From contig NZ_CP080998.1 of the NCBI RefSeq assembly GCF_019645835.1, positions 5,456,001 to 5,520,000 of the forward strand: a DNA stretch of 64,000 nt, written 5' to 3'. Position numbers and translations under genes: made by a program. The notes beneath the pieces were generated by a model that did no database searches, was not told the origin of the DNA, and saw only the letters and a list, made by a program, of their open reading frames with translations. This DNA is from Mycolicibacterium holsaticum DSM 44478 = JCM 12374. GTDB taxonomy: Bacteria > Actinomycetota > Actinomycetes > Mycobacteriales > Mycobacteriaceae. Every line of letters begins with the position of its first letter. The first letter of the stretch is position 1. Shown piece after piece: positions 54,433 through 63,932 of the stretch.

Positions 54433-56517
54433 CTACCGGGGTAGTCCCAGCCCGCGGGCGATGAGTCCGCGCTGCACGTCGTTGGTGCCTCCCCCGACCA
54501 CGTACATGATCGACTGACGCAGCCCGTATTCGAACGCACCGCCGCCGGGAATCGAGGTGTCCGTCCCGTCGCCGCTCAGTGCGGCAGCGGGTCCGAAGAT
54601 CTGTAACGTCGCCTGGCCGAAGTCCTCGGCGAGCTCTCCGCCCATCACGCCGGCCATCGCCGCGTCGAACATCGCGCCGATATCGGTTGCGCTGGCCCGG
54701 ACCGCCGCGGTGACCAACGCTCTGGTGGCTTGCACACGGACCGCGAGGTCGGTGATGGTGGCCCGCTTGGCCGAACCGCGCTCGCCCACCAGGCGCACGG
54801 GGTCATCGGCGACGAAGTCCAGCAGATCGTCGAGCTGACGGTGCAGCGCCGCCGCGATGTTGCCCATCAGGATCCGTTCCTCTGAAAGGGCGTCGACGAT
54901 CACCGCCCAGCCGCCGCCGACCTCGCCGACCCGGGCCGAATCCGGTACGCGGACATCGTCGTAGAAGACCGTGCACGACACCTCACCGGACAGGGCGGTG
55001 TGCTGTTGGATGGTGATTCCCGGGGTGTCCAACGGGAAAAGGAACACCGTGATGCCGGCATGTCGTGGTTTGGCGTCGGGATCCGTACGCGCGGCCAGCC
55101 AGACCCACTCCGAGGCGTGCGCATTTGTCGTCCAGAGCTTTTGGCCGTTGATCACCCAGTTCTCACCGTCGCGGACAGCGCGGGTTCGCAGCGACGCCAG
55201 GTCCGATCCCGCCTCGGGTTCGGAGTAGCCGAGGCAGAAATTCAACTCACCCGACCGAATGATCGGCAGGAACTTCGCCTTCTGCTCCTCGGTGCCATGG
55301 CGCAGGATGGACGATCCGATCAGGGTGACCGATCCCAGCGCCTTGGTGGCGCCGACCCGGTGGTAGGTCGTCTCCTCGTTGAGCGCCACCTGCTCGGACA
55401 ACGACGCGTTCCGGCCGCCGTATTCGGTGGGCCAGCCGAAGCCCAACCAGCCCTGTTCGGCCATCGCGCTGATGAACTGCGGGTTCATGTCGATCGGCGT
55501 CGGGGCCCTGTCTCGCGCGCCGTTCTCGGTGAGAAAGCGGACGTAGTCGGCGCGGAACGCCTCACCCACATCCCCGAGGTCGGCCGCAGGCAGTTTGGCA
55601 ACGGTCTCGACGAGTATGTCCGCGACGGTGCCCGTGCCGGTTTCGATCGTGGACAGCATGGTGACATCGGCGTGGACTCGCCGGAACAGCCACGGCGCTT
55701 GGTGTTCGGTGAAGTAGCCGGTGGCCGCCAACGTGTGATGCGCACCGAACTGCACCCTGGGTGCGACGGTGGCGATGTGCGCGGTGGCAAGCTCTGCCAT
55801 CAGCACCGCGTCGGCGCGATCATGTTGCAGTGCCGAGATCGCATCGGCCACCAGCAGATTGGCGGACCTGATGTCTATCTGACACTGTGCGGTGCGCTGC
55901 TGGACTGCGCCGAAGCTGCCGATCACCTTGCCGAACTGGACCCGCGTCTTCGCGTGTTCGATCGCCATCTCGTGCGCGTACTCGGCTGCCGCCAGCGCAC
56001 GCGCGGCCTTGCCGAGCCGCACCAGGATCAACGCCCGTTCGGCACGATGCCTGTCGACGCCGACTTCGGTCACCGGCGCGCCCAACCGCACCCGCGTCCA
56101 TGCGGGGATGGCCAACCCCGCCAGTGGCACCTGTTCGAGGATCGGCCGAAGTTGCCCGCGTCCCCCTGCGGCCGGGACGACGAACACATGGGTGGCGGCG
56201 CCGCCGGCGTCGACTGGTGCGGTCGGGTCGGATGTGAGCACCGCGCGCAGTGTTCCGCTGCGCAAACCTTCGTCGTCGAGGAGTTCTGCGGCGGCGTACA
56301 TGTCCAGGACGGGCAGCGGACACGCGACACGCCCGAGCACCCGTTGGGCGGCGATCGCGAAATCCAGCGCACCGGCGTCGGCGAGTTCGAACCAGCCGTG
56401 CTCGGCCGCCGTGCCCCACAGCTTTCCGATGTCGCCGGTCTCCGCGGCGGTGGCGTCGCCCCAGGTTCTTTCGAGTAGCGCGGGAGCGGAGTCAACGAAG
56501 GCGGCCAGCTCGTCCAA
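54433..56517 (-). CDS. Fused tandem acyl-CoA dehydrogenase
   Basis: This 694-residue protein joins two acyl-CoA dehydrogenase modules. Residues 1-310 are a reduced module keeping the helical end (AIEHAKTRVQFGKVIGSFGAVQQR). Residues about 325-694 are a complete one (WPTEYGGRNASLSEQ, YSEPEAGSDLASLRTRA, INGQKLWTTNAHASEW, VGGGTNDVQRGLIARGLGLP). Elsewhere in the window these are separate subunits in pairs, so this is a natural fusion of such a pair. The TTG start at 56517 lies 24 bp after the nitronate monooxygenase gene. It is last in the 62519-54433 operon. Confidence 0.92.
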   Translation of the reverse strand: MDELAAFVDSAPALLERTWGDATAAETGDIGKLWGTAAEHGWFELADAGALDFAIAAQRVLGRVACPLPVLDMYAAAELLDDEGLRSGTLRAVLTSDPTAPVDAGGAATHVFVVPAAGGRGQLRPILEQVPLAGLAIPAWTRVRLGAPVTEVGVDRHRAERALILVRLGKAARALAAAEYAHEMAIEHAKTRVQFGKVIGSFGAVQQRTAQCQIDIRSANLLVADAISALQHDRADAVLMAELATAHIATVAPRVQFGAHHTLAATGYFTEHQAPWLFRRVHADVTMLSTIETGTGTVADILVETVAKLPAADLGDVGEAFRADYVRFLTENGARDRAPTPIDMNPQFISAMAEQGWLGFGWPTEYGGRNASLSEQVALNEETTYHRVGATKALGSVTLIGSSILRHGTEEQKAKFLPIIRSGELNFCLGYSEPEAGSDLASLRTRAVRDGENWVINGQKLWTTNAHASEWVWLAARTDPDAKPRHAGITVFLFPLDTPGITIQQHTALSGEVSCTVFYDDVRVPDSARVGEVGGGWAVIVDALSEERILMGNIAAALHRQLDDLLDFVADDPVRLVGERGSAKRATITDLAVRVQATRALVTAAVRASATDIGAMFDAAMAGVMGGELAEDFGQATLQIFGPAAALSGDGTDTSIPGGGAFEYGLRQSIMYVVGGGTNDVQRGLIARGLGLPR

Positions 56518-56541
56518 TTGTCTGCTCCGTTCCGGCCGGGC

Positions 56542-57675
56542 CTAGACGATCTCGGCGGCCAGCGTGCGCAACCGCTGCTCACAGTCCGCGACTATGCCCA
56601 GCGCGATCTCTTTCGCCGGGCGTAGCTCCGTGAACGATCCGACCACCTGCCCGATGAAGAACGTCTCCAACTCGAGGGCACCGGCGTGTCCGTCCCCGGC
56701 GGCCGCGTCGATCCGGCTGAACGCTTCGTTGACCAACATGGGTTGCAACGGCAGGGGCAGCGGCTGCGGGCTACCGGGCTTCTCCCATTCGCTGTGATAG
56801 GTACTGCGGAGTTGGCGGGCGGGCTTGCCGGTGCGCAGCGGCGAACGAATGGTGTCATTGCTACCCGCGGCGAGAAACTTCTGCTTGATAGCCAGCGGGG
56901 TGATGTCCTCGAAACTGTTGAGCCACACCGATCCACACCACACACCCGCGGCTCCCAACGACAGGCCCGCTGCCATCTGCGCACCGGTCGCGATTCCGCC
57001 TGCGGCCAGTACCGGGCGGCCCTCGGCAACCGACACCACCTCCGGAGTCAGCACCGTCGTGGCGATGGTGCCGGTGTGTCCGCCGGCCTCAGTGCCCTGG
57101 GCGATCAGCACATCGACCCCTGCGGCCACCTGACGACGGGCGTGTTTGGCCTGGCCCACCAACGCGGCGACGACGACGTTGTTGGCCTTGGCGCGCTGCA
57201 CCAGGTTAGCCGGAGGCGTCCCGAGAGCGTTGGCTACCAAGGCAATCGGATGCTCGAACACGACGTCGAGCAGCGCTTCGACACCGTCGGGGTTGATCGC
57301 CGCGGCGATCTCGTCGTTGATCAACGGGTCGGCGTCGGGAGGCAACTCGGGGATTTCATACTTGATGAGCAGGTCGGCGATGAACTGCCTGTGCTCGTCG
57401 GGGATCTGTGCCCGCAGACTGGCCATCAAGTCGTTCGGGTCCCCGATCGCCAGTTTCTCAGGCACCAGCAGATCGACACCGTAGGGCAGGCCGCCCACCT
57501 GGTTTTCGATCCACGTCAGTTGTGCGTCCAGTTCTTCCGGTGTGTACGCCGTAGCGGCAAGCACACCGAGTCCGCCCGCTTTGGTGACTTCGGCTACCAC
57601 CGCGGGTGAACGGTTGAATCCGACCAGAGGATGCTGAATCCCAACGAGTTCGGTGAACGGTGTCCGGATGGCCAT
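56542..57675 (-). CDS. Nitronate monooxygenase/2-nitropropane dioxygenase-like flavoprotein
   Basis: This 377-residue FMN TIM-barrel protein has an NMO-like core: TPFTELVGIQHPLVGF early, KAGGLGVLAATAYTPEEL, then QGTEAGGHTG with the FMN phosphate site GGIATGAQ. In actinobacterial CoA-dependent pathways such proteins often act as enoyl-CoA reductases or NAD(P)H:quinone-type reductases rather than on nitronates. ATG 57675 is supported by spacing to the CaiB fusion, 23 bp upstream. Its substrate is unknown. Confidence 0.88.
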   Translation of the reverse strand: MAIRTPFTELVGIQHPLVGFNRSPAVVAEVTKAGGLGVLAATAYTPEELDAQLTWIENQVGGLPYGVDLLVPEKLAIGDPNDLMASLRAQIPDEHRQFIADLLIKYEIPELPPDADPLINDEIAAAINPDGVEALLDVVFEHPIALVANALGTPPANLVQRAKANNVVVAALVGQAKHARRQVAAGVDVLIAQGTEAGGHTGTIATTVLTPEVVSVAEGRPVLAAGGIATGAQMAAGLSLGAAGVWCGSVWLNSFEDITPLAIKQKFLAAGSNDTIRSPLRTGKPARQLRSTYHSEWEKPGSPQPLPLPLQPMLVNEAFSRIDAAAGDGHAGALELETFFIGQVVGSFTELRPAKEIALGIVADCEQRLRTLAAEIV

Positions 57676-57698
57676 GGGTTCTCTACTACTCCTGTGGT

Positions 57699-60101
57699 TC
57701 AGACGGTCGGTGTTTCGAGGACACCCTCGGCGATGAGCCCGTCGATCTCGTCCTGCGGCATCTTCAGTACGCTGGTGCAGATGTCGTGGGTGTCGGCACC
57801 CATCAGCGGCGCCGGCCGCAGTTGCGGTTCGGCGATGTGCTCGAACAGCGCTGGCGCCATGTCGACGTCGATCGGCTCGGCGAAACCCGGCTGCTTGAGG
57901 ACCCCCAGTTGCCTGCGCACCGCCAACTGGGGATTGGCCAGCAGGTCGCCGACGTGCGCGGCGGCACCGGCGGGCACACCGGCCGCCTGTAGACAGTCCT
58001 GCGCCTCGGTCGGCGTCTTTGCCGAAATCCAGGCCGTGACCGCGGCGTCCAGGTCGGCCCGCCGGGCAACCCGCGCTTCCGCGGTGGCGTAGTCCGGGTT
58101 TGCGGCCAGGTCGGGCCTGCCGATCGCGTGCGCCAGCGCGATCCACTGCGCGTTTCCGTTCACGTCGACGGCGCAATAGGCATCTTCGCCTGTGCACGCG
58201 TAAACCCCTGAGGGAGCGTCGAACTCGCCGACATTGCCGCGGGCGATCATGGACCCCGGCTGCAGTGCTTCACGCAGGTATTCGGTGGCCAGCTGGCCGA
58301 ACACCGTCTCCATCTGCGCCACGCTGATTCGGCATCCCGCACCGGTGCGCTGCCTGGCGATCAGCCCCGCCATGACCGCCGCCACTCCGACCCGCGACGC
58401 GGAGTGATCCGGGTAGACCGTGAGGTCATCACCAAACGCCTCCGCCGAGTCGGGATGTCGCCACACCTCGGTGAGCCCGACGGTAGCCCGGACCAACGGT
58501 CCATACCCCATCTGCTTACTCCACGGACCGCTATTGCCGAGCGCACTGCTCTCCAGGTAGACGACGCGCGGGTTGATGGCCCGGAGGCTTTCGTAATCCA
58601 GGCCGAGCGACTCCATCGTGCCGGGCTTGAAGTTGCTCAGCACCACGTCAGAGTCCGCGACGAGCTTGTTGAAAATCTCCTTACCTGCCGTACTGCGCAG
58701 GTTCAATCCGATGCTGCGCTTTCCGCGGCTACCCAACGCGGCGGTGTAGCTGCACGTCTCGGGTTGGTCGAACTGGCGCAGCCCGTCGATGAACTCGCGG
58801 TTCTCCACCTTGATGACGTCGGCGCCCTGATCGGCGAGAAGCCGACTCGTCTCCGCGCCGACGACGATCACGCCGAGATCGAGTACGCGCAGGCCCTCGA
58901 GCGGTCGCACGGAGTTTGGCGCTGGGGGCGCACCGGCCGGTTCATGGGTTTCGCCCGTTCGGCCCAGCACCTCGACATTGTGTTCACCGAGGCTGGGCGC
59001 CCGGTGCCGGAAACCCGCCCGGTGTCCGTCGACCTCGAGGAACCCGTTGGCGATGTCGGCAGTCAACCCGGGGGCGATCTCTGCGCGGACAAACGACTTA
59101 CGCACCCGGATGTGTTCGGAGCGCAGCACCTCCTGGGCGGTGTGCAACGCGGCGACGGCGATGCCGAGTTCGCGGCCGCGGGAGACGATCTCGTTACGTG
59201 CCTGGTCGGCGAACAGGTCGATCAACGCGGCGCGTATCGCGTCCCAGTGCATGAGCCGGGTGAACATCTGTTCCAGTCCCGGGTCGGCGAGATGTTCCGG
59301 CCGTCCCAGCCAGTCGAACAACGCGCGCCATTGCTTCGCCGAAGCGATGAACATCCGGACGTGGCCGTCGCGACACGGGAGGATGGGATAGAGCATCCGC
59401 CGGTCGGGGCGCTCGAGCGGCGCGTTGATCTGTGGTTGACCCATCGTCGCTGACCCGCCGACCCCGAACCCGGGGTCCAGGCCCCGGACCACCAGGTCGA
59501 GCAGCGCGCAGTCGACATACTCGCCGATACCGCTCACCGTCGCCTGGTAGTAGGCCAGCAGAACCGCGAACGCGGCTTCGATGGCGGCCGTTTCACCGCC
59601 GAGTTCACCAGGTGGAAGCAGCGGTTCACGTCCGGGCGCTCCTGATCGGGTGAGCGCGGCCGACATCGCCGTCAGTACAGCTTCTGAGGCCTGCCAATCG
59701 CGCCAGGGTCCGTCCTGGCCGAAGTTGGTGATCGAAGCGACGACGAGGCGCGGGTTGCGTGCTCGCAACTCCCGATGGCCGAGCCCCAACCCGGCGAGAT
59801 GTCCGGGCGCATAGGATTCCAGCACCACGTCCGCGGAGTCGCAGAGTACCTTCAGGGCCTCACGCCCCGACTCGTCGGCCAGGTCGAGCACGATTCCGCG
59901 CTTGTTGGCGTGCGCGGTGGCGAACCGCAGGCCGTGTCCCTCATGGAGCGGCGCGCTACGTCGCGTCGACACCCCCTGGGGCGGTTCGACGAGTACGACG
60001 TCGGCGCCGAGGTCGGCGAGGAATCGCCCTGTTGCGCCAGCGATTCCGTCGGTCAGGTCGATCACGCGGACCCCGGTGAGCGGGAGCGTGCTGTCAGGCA
60101 T
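57699..60101 (-). CDS. Tandem CaiB/BaiF CoA-transferase fusion
   Basis: This 800-residue protein has two class III CoA-transferase modules (about 1-390 and 410-800). Each has its own start motif, GVRVIDLTDGIAG and GLRVLDLGVIVVG. The position of the catalytic Asp is Glu in module 1 (PPGELGGETAA) and Asp in module 2 (VYPDHSASRVG), so only the second may be active. Class III enzymes form interlocked dimers, so a fused pair could form that dimer from one chain. It is the second gene of the 62519-54433 operon, 42 bp after the thiolase-crotonase fusion. Confidence 0.9.
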   Translation of the reverse strand: MPDSTLPLTGVRVIDLTDGIAGATGRFLADLGADVVLVEPPQGVSTRRSAPLHEGHGLRFATAHANKRGIVLDLADESGREALKVLCDSADVVLESYAPGHLAGLGLGHRELRARNPRLVVASITNFGQDGPWRDWQASEAVLTAMSAALTRSGAPGREPLLPPGELGGETAAIEAAFAVLLAYYQATVSGIGEYVDCALLDLVVRGLDPGFGVGGSATMGQPQINAPLERPDRRMLYPILPCRDGHVRMFIASAKQWRALFDWLGRPEHLADPGLEQMFTRLMHWDAIRAALIDLFADQARNEIVSRGRELGIAVAALHTAQEVLRSEHIRVRKSFVRAEIAPGLTADIANGFLEVDGHRAGFRHRAPSLGEHNVEVLGRTGETHEPAGAPPAPNSVRPLEGLRVLDLGVIVVGAETSRLLADQGADVIKVENREFIDGLRQFDQPETCSYTAALGSRGKRSIGLNLRSTAGKEIFNKLVADSDVVLSNFKPGTMESLGLDYESLRAINPRVVYLESSALGNSGPWSKQMGYGPLVRATVGLTEVWRHPDSAEAFGDDLTVYPDHSASRVGVAAVMAGLIARQRTGAGCRISVAQMETVFGQLATEYLREALQPGSMIARGNVGEFDAPSGVYACTGEDAYCAVDVNGNAQWIALAHAIGRPDLAANPDYATAEARVARRADLDAAVTAWISAKTPTEAQDCLQAAGVPAGAAAHVGDLLANPQLAVRRQLGVLKQPGFAEPIDVDMAPALFEHIAEPQLRPAPLMGADTHDICTSVLKMPQDEIDGLIAEGVLETPTV

Positions 60102-60143
60102 CGTTGCCTACCTTTCGCCTAGCTGTCATGCGGCGCACGCCGC

Positions 60144-62519
60144 TCAATGGTTCTTCCAATTCGGCGCTCGCTTGAGGGCGAACGCGGTCATCCCTTCGAT
60201 GGCGTCAGCACTGGTCATCAACTCGTCGACAACGTCAGAAGGAGCGCGCACCGCCTCCACGGTGTCGGCGATGGCTTCGGTCTGTGCCATCAGTTCAAGC
60301 GAGAGCCGCACGGATGTAGGCGATCCCGCGATGATCTCGGCAGCCAGTTCGCGGGCGGCCTCGATGACCTGACCCCCCGGTGCGATCCGGTTGACCACAC
60401 CGAGTTCGTGCGCCCGCGCCGCGTCGATGCGGGCACCGGTCAGGATCAGTTCGTTGGCCACCTTGGGTGGCACCGTGCGGGGCAATCGGACCAGGCCACC
60501 GGCCCCGGCGATAAGGCCGACTCTGACCTCGCTGAGCGCGAACGTGGCCGAATCAGACGCCACGACCAGATGGCACGCCATCGCGATCTCGAAACCGCCG
60601 CCCATGGCGTACCCGTTCACCGCCGCGATCACCGGCTTGTGCATGCGGCGGCTGGTCAGCCCGGCGAATCCGTTGAGCGGAACGTACATCGGCTTGCCGC
60701 TCGCACTGTAGATCAGGTCGTTACCGGCGCAGAAGGCCTTGTCGCCTGCCCCGGTGATGATGGCTACCCACAAGTCGTCGTCGGCGAAGTACGCGTCGAA
60801 CGCGTCGTCGAGTTCCTCATGTGCGGGTGGGTGCAGGCAGTTGCGCACGTCGGGGCGGTCAATCGTGATCTCCAAGATCCGGCCGTCCCGGCGCACGGTG
60901 ATGAACTCGTAGGCATCGCGCAGCCCGGGCGCCCGTTTCGGGAAGAGTTCGGCGGCCTTGGCCTCCGATACCGTGACGCGGTTGCCGGGGCCCAGTGCCG
61001 TGACATACACGGGCTGACCGATCGGGTCATCGGAGCTCTGCAACACGTCCATCAACTCGTCGTCATCCGGTGCGACGAGCGCGAGGAACCTGTCGCCGGT
61101 CGCGGTGAGCCGACCGATGACGACGCCGTTCTTGCCTTTTCGCGTGTGTTCGACGGTGAAGGTCTCGATGGTGGCCCACCCGTTGGGACGGCGTTCGTGG
61201 CGGGGGGCGTCGAGCGCATCGATCTCTCGCTGCAATGACGCGCTGGCATCTTCGCGCAGCGGGCTCGGTGTCGTGCTGTAGATGCCGACCGACGTCTTCG
61301 ACAGCACACCACCGTTGGCGGACACCATCGCACGGCTGCCAGGCCTGGCCCGTACGCGCTCGACCGCCTCAGCGATGGCGTGCATCGAGTAGTTGTTGCC
61401 CGGACCTCCGAAGTAGGGCAGGCCGCCGGTGAGGGTCAATCCCCGCGGATCGTGCGGGGAAAGGCCGAGGGCTTCGGTGATGTTGGCGACGGCGATCGGA
61501 AAACACGAGTAGAAGTCGAAGAAGTCGATGTCGTCGATACCGATCTCTGCCACCTCGAGGGCGTGGCGCACCGCCGTCGCCGCTGAGGGCGCTTCGCCAA
61601 GGGCCTTGCGCTCGAGCAGGTTCCGCTCTCGCAATTCGGCCTGGCCGTGCAGATACACCCAGTTGTCCTCGGCGATACCGAGCCGGCGTGCGGTGGCCAC
61701 GGACATCAACACCACCGCGGCGGCCAGATTGACCAGATCGCGAGCGACGAGGAAGCGGGTGTAGGGCTCGGCGATGACGCGGTTGCGTTCAGTCACCGTG
61801 ACGAGTTCTCGTGCCGTTCGCACATCCCGTGCCGCCGCCAGGTTGTTGGCCGCTGCGATCTCGGTGAACGGAGCAAACAGTTCACCCATCGCCTCGGCAT
61901 ATTCGACACGTGACTTTCCCTGGGCCGAGCGTCGCGCATTCTCGAGCAGCCCATACTGCACCGGTGCGTTGATCAGACCGTGCCCGATCTGCTCCAAGGT
62001 GACAAGACCCTTCAGTCCGAAGCCGCGATCTTCGAAGATGCCGTCTGGGTCGTCGGGATCGTCGGAGAAGTCCGGTTTGTCATCCGACTTCGCGAGATGC
62101 CCGATGGTCGATATGGCCTCGGCTCCGGTCACCACGACCACCTCGGCTCTACCACCGGCGATCTCGCGGCTGAACTCGATGACAAGGTGCTGCGGTGACT
62201 GCCCGCCGGCGATGTCGAGAACGGCGCGTCGGGGCTTTGCGCCGAGGCGATTCGCCACGGACAGCGTGAACGCTGACGACTTGCCCAGCGGTGCAGGCGC
62301 TCCCGGTGTCGAGTCCTCGAATTGCCGGGTAGCGGCGACCACGTCAATCGCAGCGATGAGCGCGTCAGCATCCGCGCCGGTGTCGGCCACTGCCGCACGG
62401 GCCGCCTCCACAGCGAGGTCGATGGGCGACAACGCCCGATATCCGGGGTCATCGACACGGTCGGCGATCTGGCCGACTCCGACGATGATCGGCGTCTGCC
62501 CATCGATACCGGTTTGCAC
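60144..62519 (-). CDS. Thiolase-fold/OB-fold/crotonase fusion protein
   Basis: This 791-residue protein has a thiolase-like region (about 1-400) in which the nucleophile Cys position reads DIAGGQSPQH, with no Cys. A short OB-like segment follows (about 415-510, TGDRFLALVAPDDDELMDVL). The last part is a complete crotonase (about 540-791) with NGYAMGGGFEIAMACHLV and FALSEVRVGL, so both catalytic Glu residues are present. The combination places DUF35-like, thiolase-like and hydratase functions on one chain. The GTG at 62519 was chosen for its GGAAGG box. A TTG nine bases earlier is possible. It heads the 62519-54433 operon. Confidence 0.88.
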   Translation of the reverse strand: MQTGIDGQTPIIVGVGQIADRVDDPGYRALSPIDLAVEAARAAVADTGADADALIAAIDVVAATRQFEDSTPGAPAPLGKSSAFTLSVANRLGAKPRRAVLDIAGGQSPQHLVIEFSREIAGGRAEVVVVTGAEAISTIGHLAKSDDKPDFSDDPDDPDGIFEDRGFGLKGLVTLEQIGHGLINAPVQYGLLENARRSAQGKSRVEYAEAMGELFAPFTEIAAANNLAAARDVRTARELVTVTERNRVIAEPYTRFLVARDLVNLAAAVVLMSVATARRLGIAEDNWVYLHGQAELRERNLLERKALGEAPSAATAVRHALEVAEIGIDDIDFFDFYSCFPIAVANITEALGLSPHDPRGLTLTGGLPYFGGPGNNYSMHAIAEAVERVRARPGSRAMVSANGGVLSKTSVGIYSTTPSPLREDASASLQREIDALDAPRHERRPNGWATIETFTVEHTRKGKNGVVIGRLTATGDRFLALVAPDDDELMDVLQSSDDPIGQPVYVTALGPGNRVTVSEAKAAELFPKRAPGLRDAYEFITVRRDGRILEITIDRPDVRNCLHPPAHEELDDAFDAYFADDDLWVAIITGAGDKAFCAGNDLIYSASGKPMYVPLNGFAGLTSRRMHKPVIAAVNGYAMGGGFEIAMACHLVVASDSATFALSEVRVGLIAGAGGLVRLPRTVPPKVANELILTGARIDAARAHELGVVNRIAPGGQVIEAARELAAEIIAGSPTSVRLSLELMAQTEAIADTVEAVRAPSDVVDELMTSADAIEGMTAFALKRAPNWKNH

Positions 62520-62885
62520 AGTCTTCAAGCCCTTCCTAGACGAAGCCTTGGGAACCCATGCCCGGGAGATGCCCGAGGCGTGCTGATGCGGGTATCTGCA
62601 ACGACACCCATTCGTTATGAGGGGACAAGGACACGGTCCGAACGCTCGCAAGGGCCGCGCCGATGTCGCGGGTTGAAAGCTGTCCCCACGCGTTCGCGCC
62701 CCCACAGCAACACGGTGTCTCCGCCCGCCCCGACGCCGTCGAGATCCTCGGCTGTCCCGCCGATCATCTGCGCCCCGCACACCGGCCCGGCTAGGCGCGT
62801 GCCCGTCCTCAGAATCACCGACCTCCTATCCGTGCTTTTGCCCACCAAGCTCAGGCCGTCCTCAGGCCGTGCGGACCCCAATATA

Positions 62886-62900
62886 TATAACCAGGATATG
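62886..62900. promoter_or_regulatory. Regulon palindrome (site 12)
   Basis: TATAACCAGGATATG matches 13 of 15 positions. It lies in the long gap, nearer the leftward operon that starts at 62519. Confidence 0.72.
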
Positions 62901-63083
62901 TCTTTTGCCGCGAATGTGCGCCTAATTGCTCGACTCGACTCGAGTCGCCACTGCCCACCAGAGGCCGCGGGGTACCGGCCTCTACCGGTGCGTCTCACGT
63001 TGCCGGGAGGATCTCCGGTAATGCCCCGACTACCGCGACATCGCACGTGTGGGGCAGAACGCGCCCCAGCGTTCTCCTAAAGA

Positions 63084-63098
63084 TATAACCTAGTTAAT
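63084..63098. promoter_or_regulatory. Regulon palindrome (site 13)
   Basis: TATAACCTAGTTAAT matches 12 of 15 positions. It lies 41 bp upstream of the DinB-like gene start at 63140 and should control it. Confidence 0.68.
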
Positions 63099-63139
63099 AG
63101 AATAACTTCCGAACGGTGCGGTTGAAGGACATTGCCTCG

Positions 63140-63889
63140 ATGGATTCATCGGTACTCGACGACCTGATTGCCGAACAGCAGGTTCTCGACGACCTGGTGG
63201 CCGGCCTCGACGAAGCACAGTGGGCCACTCCCACACCTGCCGCGGGCTGGCGTGTTCGCGATCAGATCGCACATCTGGCCATGTTTGATGAGGTGGCGAC
63301 AACGTCGCTGACCGGCGGCGGCGAGGCGCGCTTCGCCAAGATCATCGCCGCGGTGGCCTCCGGTGACACGGCGTTCATCGACAGCCCGGCAGGAAATACT
63401 CCAGGTCACGAAGCGCTGGCGTCATGGCGACAGGCTCGGCATGATCAGTTAGCGGCATTCCGGCGAATAGACGACGCGGCCCGGGTGCCGTGGGGGCCCA
63501 ACCTGATGTCCGCGGTCAGCTTATGCACTGCTCGCCTGATGGAGACCTGGGCACACGGGCTTGACTGCTTTACAGCTCTGGGTGTCGAACCCGTCGATAC
63601 CGACAGGCTCCGCCACGTCTGTCACATCACCTATCGCGCGATACCCCATGCGCTGATGGAATGCGGCGTCTCGCGGCCAGAAACGATCGACGATCTCGTC
63701 GTAGAGGTCACTTCGCCCAAGGGAGCCGTGTGGCGTTTCGGCCGGCCGGACGCACCCGACCGGATCGATGGGACGGCGGCTGAATTCGCTCGCGTCGGGG
63801 TCCGGCGGATGCCCCTAGCGGATTCGGCCTTACGTGCGCACGGACCTTTTGCAGACGCAGCCCTGCAGAACCTCAAGGCATACCTTTAG
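63140..63889 (+). CDS. TIGR03084-like DinB/maleylpyruvate isomerase-type metalloprotein
   Basis: This protein of about 249 residues has a DinB/mycothiol-dependent four-helix domain (VLDDLIAEQQVLDDLVAGL at the start, then GWRVRDQIAHLAMFDEV and METWAHGLDC). The His residues at those places are the likely metal ligands. A C-terminal domain follows (TIDDLVVEVTSPKGAVWRF). Family members occur in actinobacterial degradation clusters, and some of the wider family use mycothiol. ATG 63140 is preferred because GAAGGA lies 10 bases upstream. A GTG at 63116 is possible. A palindrome lies upstream, so it belongs to the regulon. Confidence 0.85.
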   Translation: MDSSVLDDLIAEQQVLDDLVAGLDEAQWATPTPAAGWRVRDQIAHLAMFDEVATTSLTGGGEARFAKIIAAVASGDTAFIDSPAGNTPGHEALASWRQARHDQLAAFRRIDDAARVPWGPNLMSAVSLCTARLMETWAHGLDCFTALGVEPVDTDRLRHVCHITYRAIPHALMECGVSRPETIDDLVVEVTSPKGAVWRFGRPDAPDRIDGTAAEFARVGVRRMPLADSALRAHGPFADAALQNLKAYL

Positions 63890-63932
63890 CCCCACGAAGA
63901 ACACCTCCGCGCACGCAACAGGTGGATCAGCC

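Larger units (their letters stand above)
62520..63139. other. Long divergent control region
   Basis: This stretch of about 620 bp lies between the divergent thiolase-crotonase and DinB-like genes. It holds two regulon palindromes (62886 and 63084). The leader from site 12 to the 62519 start is about 366 bp, far longer than elsewhere in the window. The open frames in it look like chance GC-rich frames. I see no tRNA or convincing gene, but a small RNA or short peptide cannot be excluded. Confidence 0.6.

Noticed and set aside
56542..58197. Long N-terminal extension of the nitronate monooxygenase frame to 58197
   Set aside because: The extension lies inside the CaiB fusion gene in another frame. 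The family start is at ATG 57675.
62615..63046. Minus-strand frame of 143 codons in the long control region
   Set aside because: No motif, no good ribosome site, and it would cover palindrome site 12. It is probably a chance frame.
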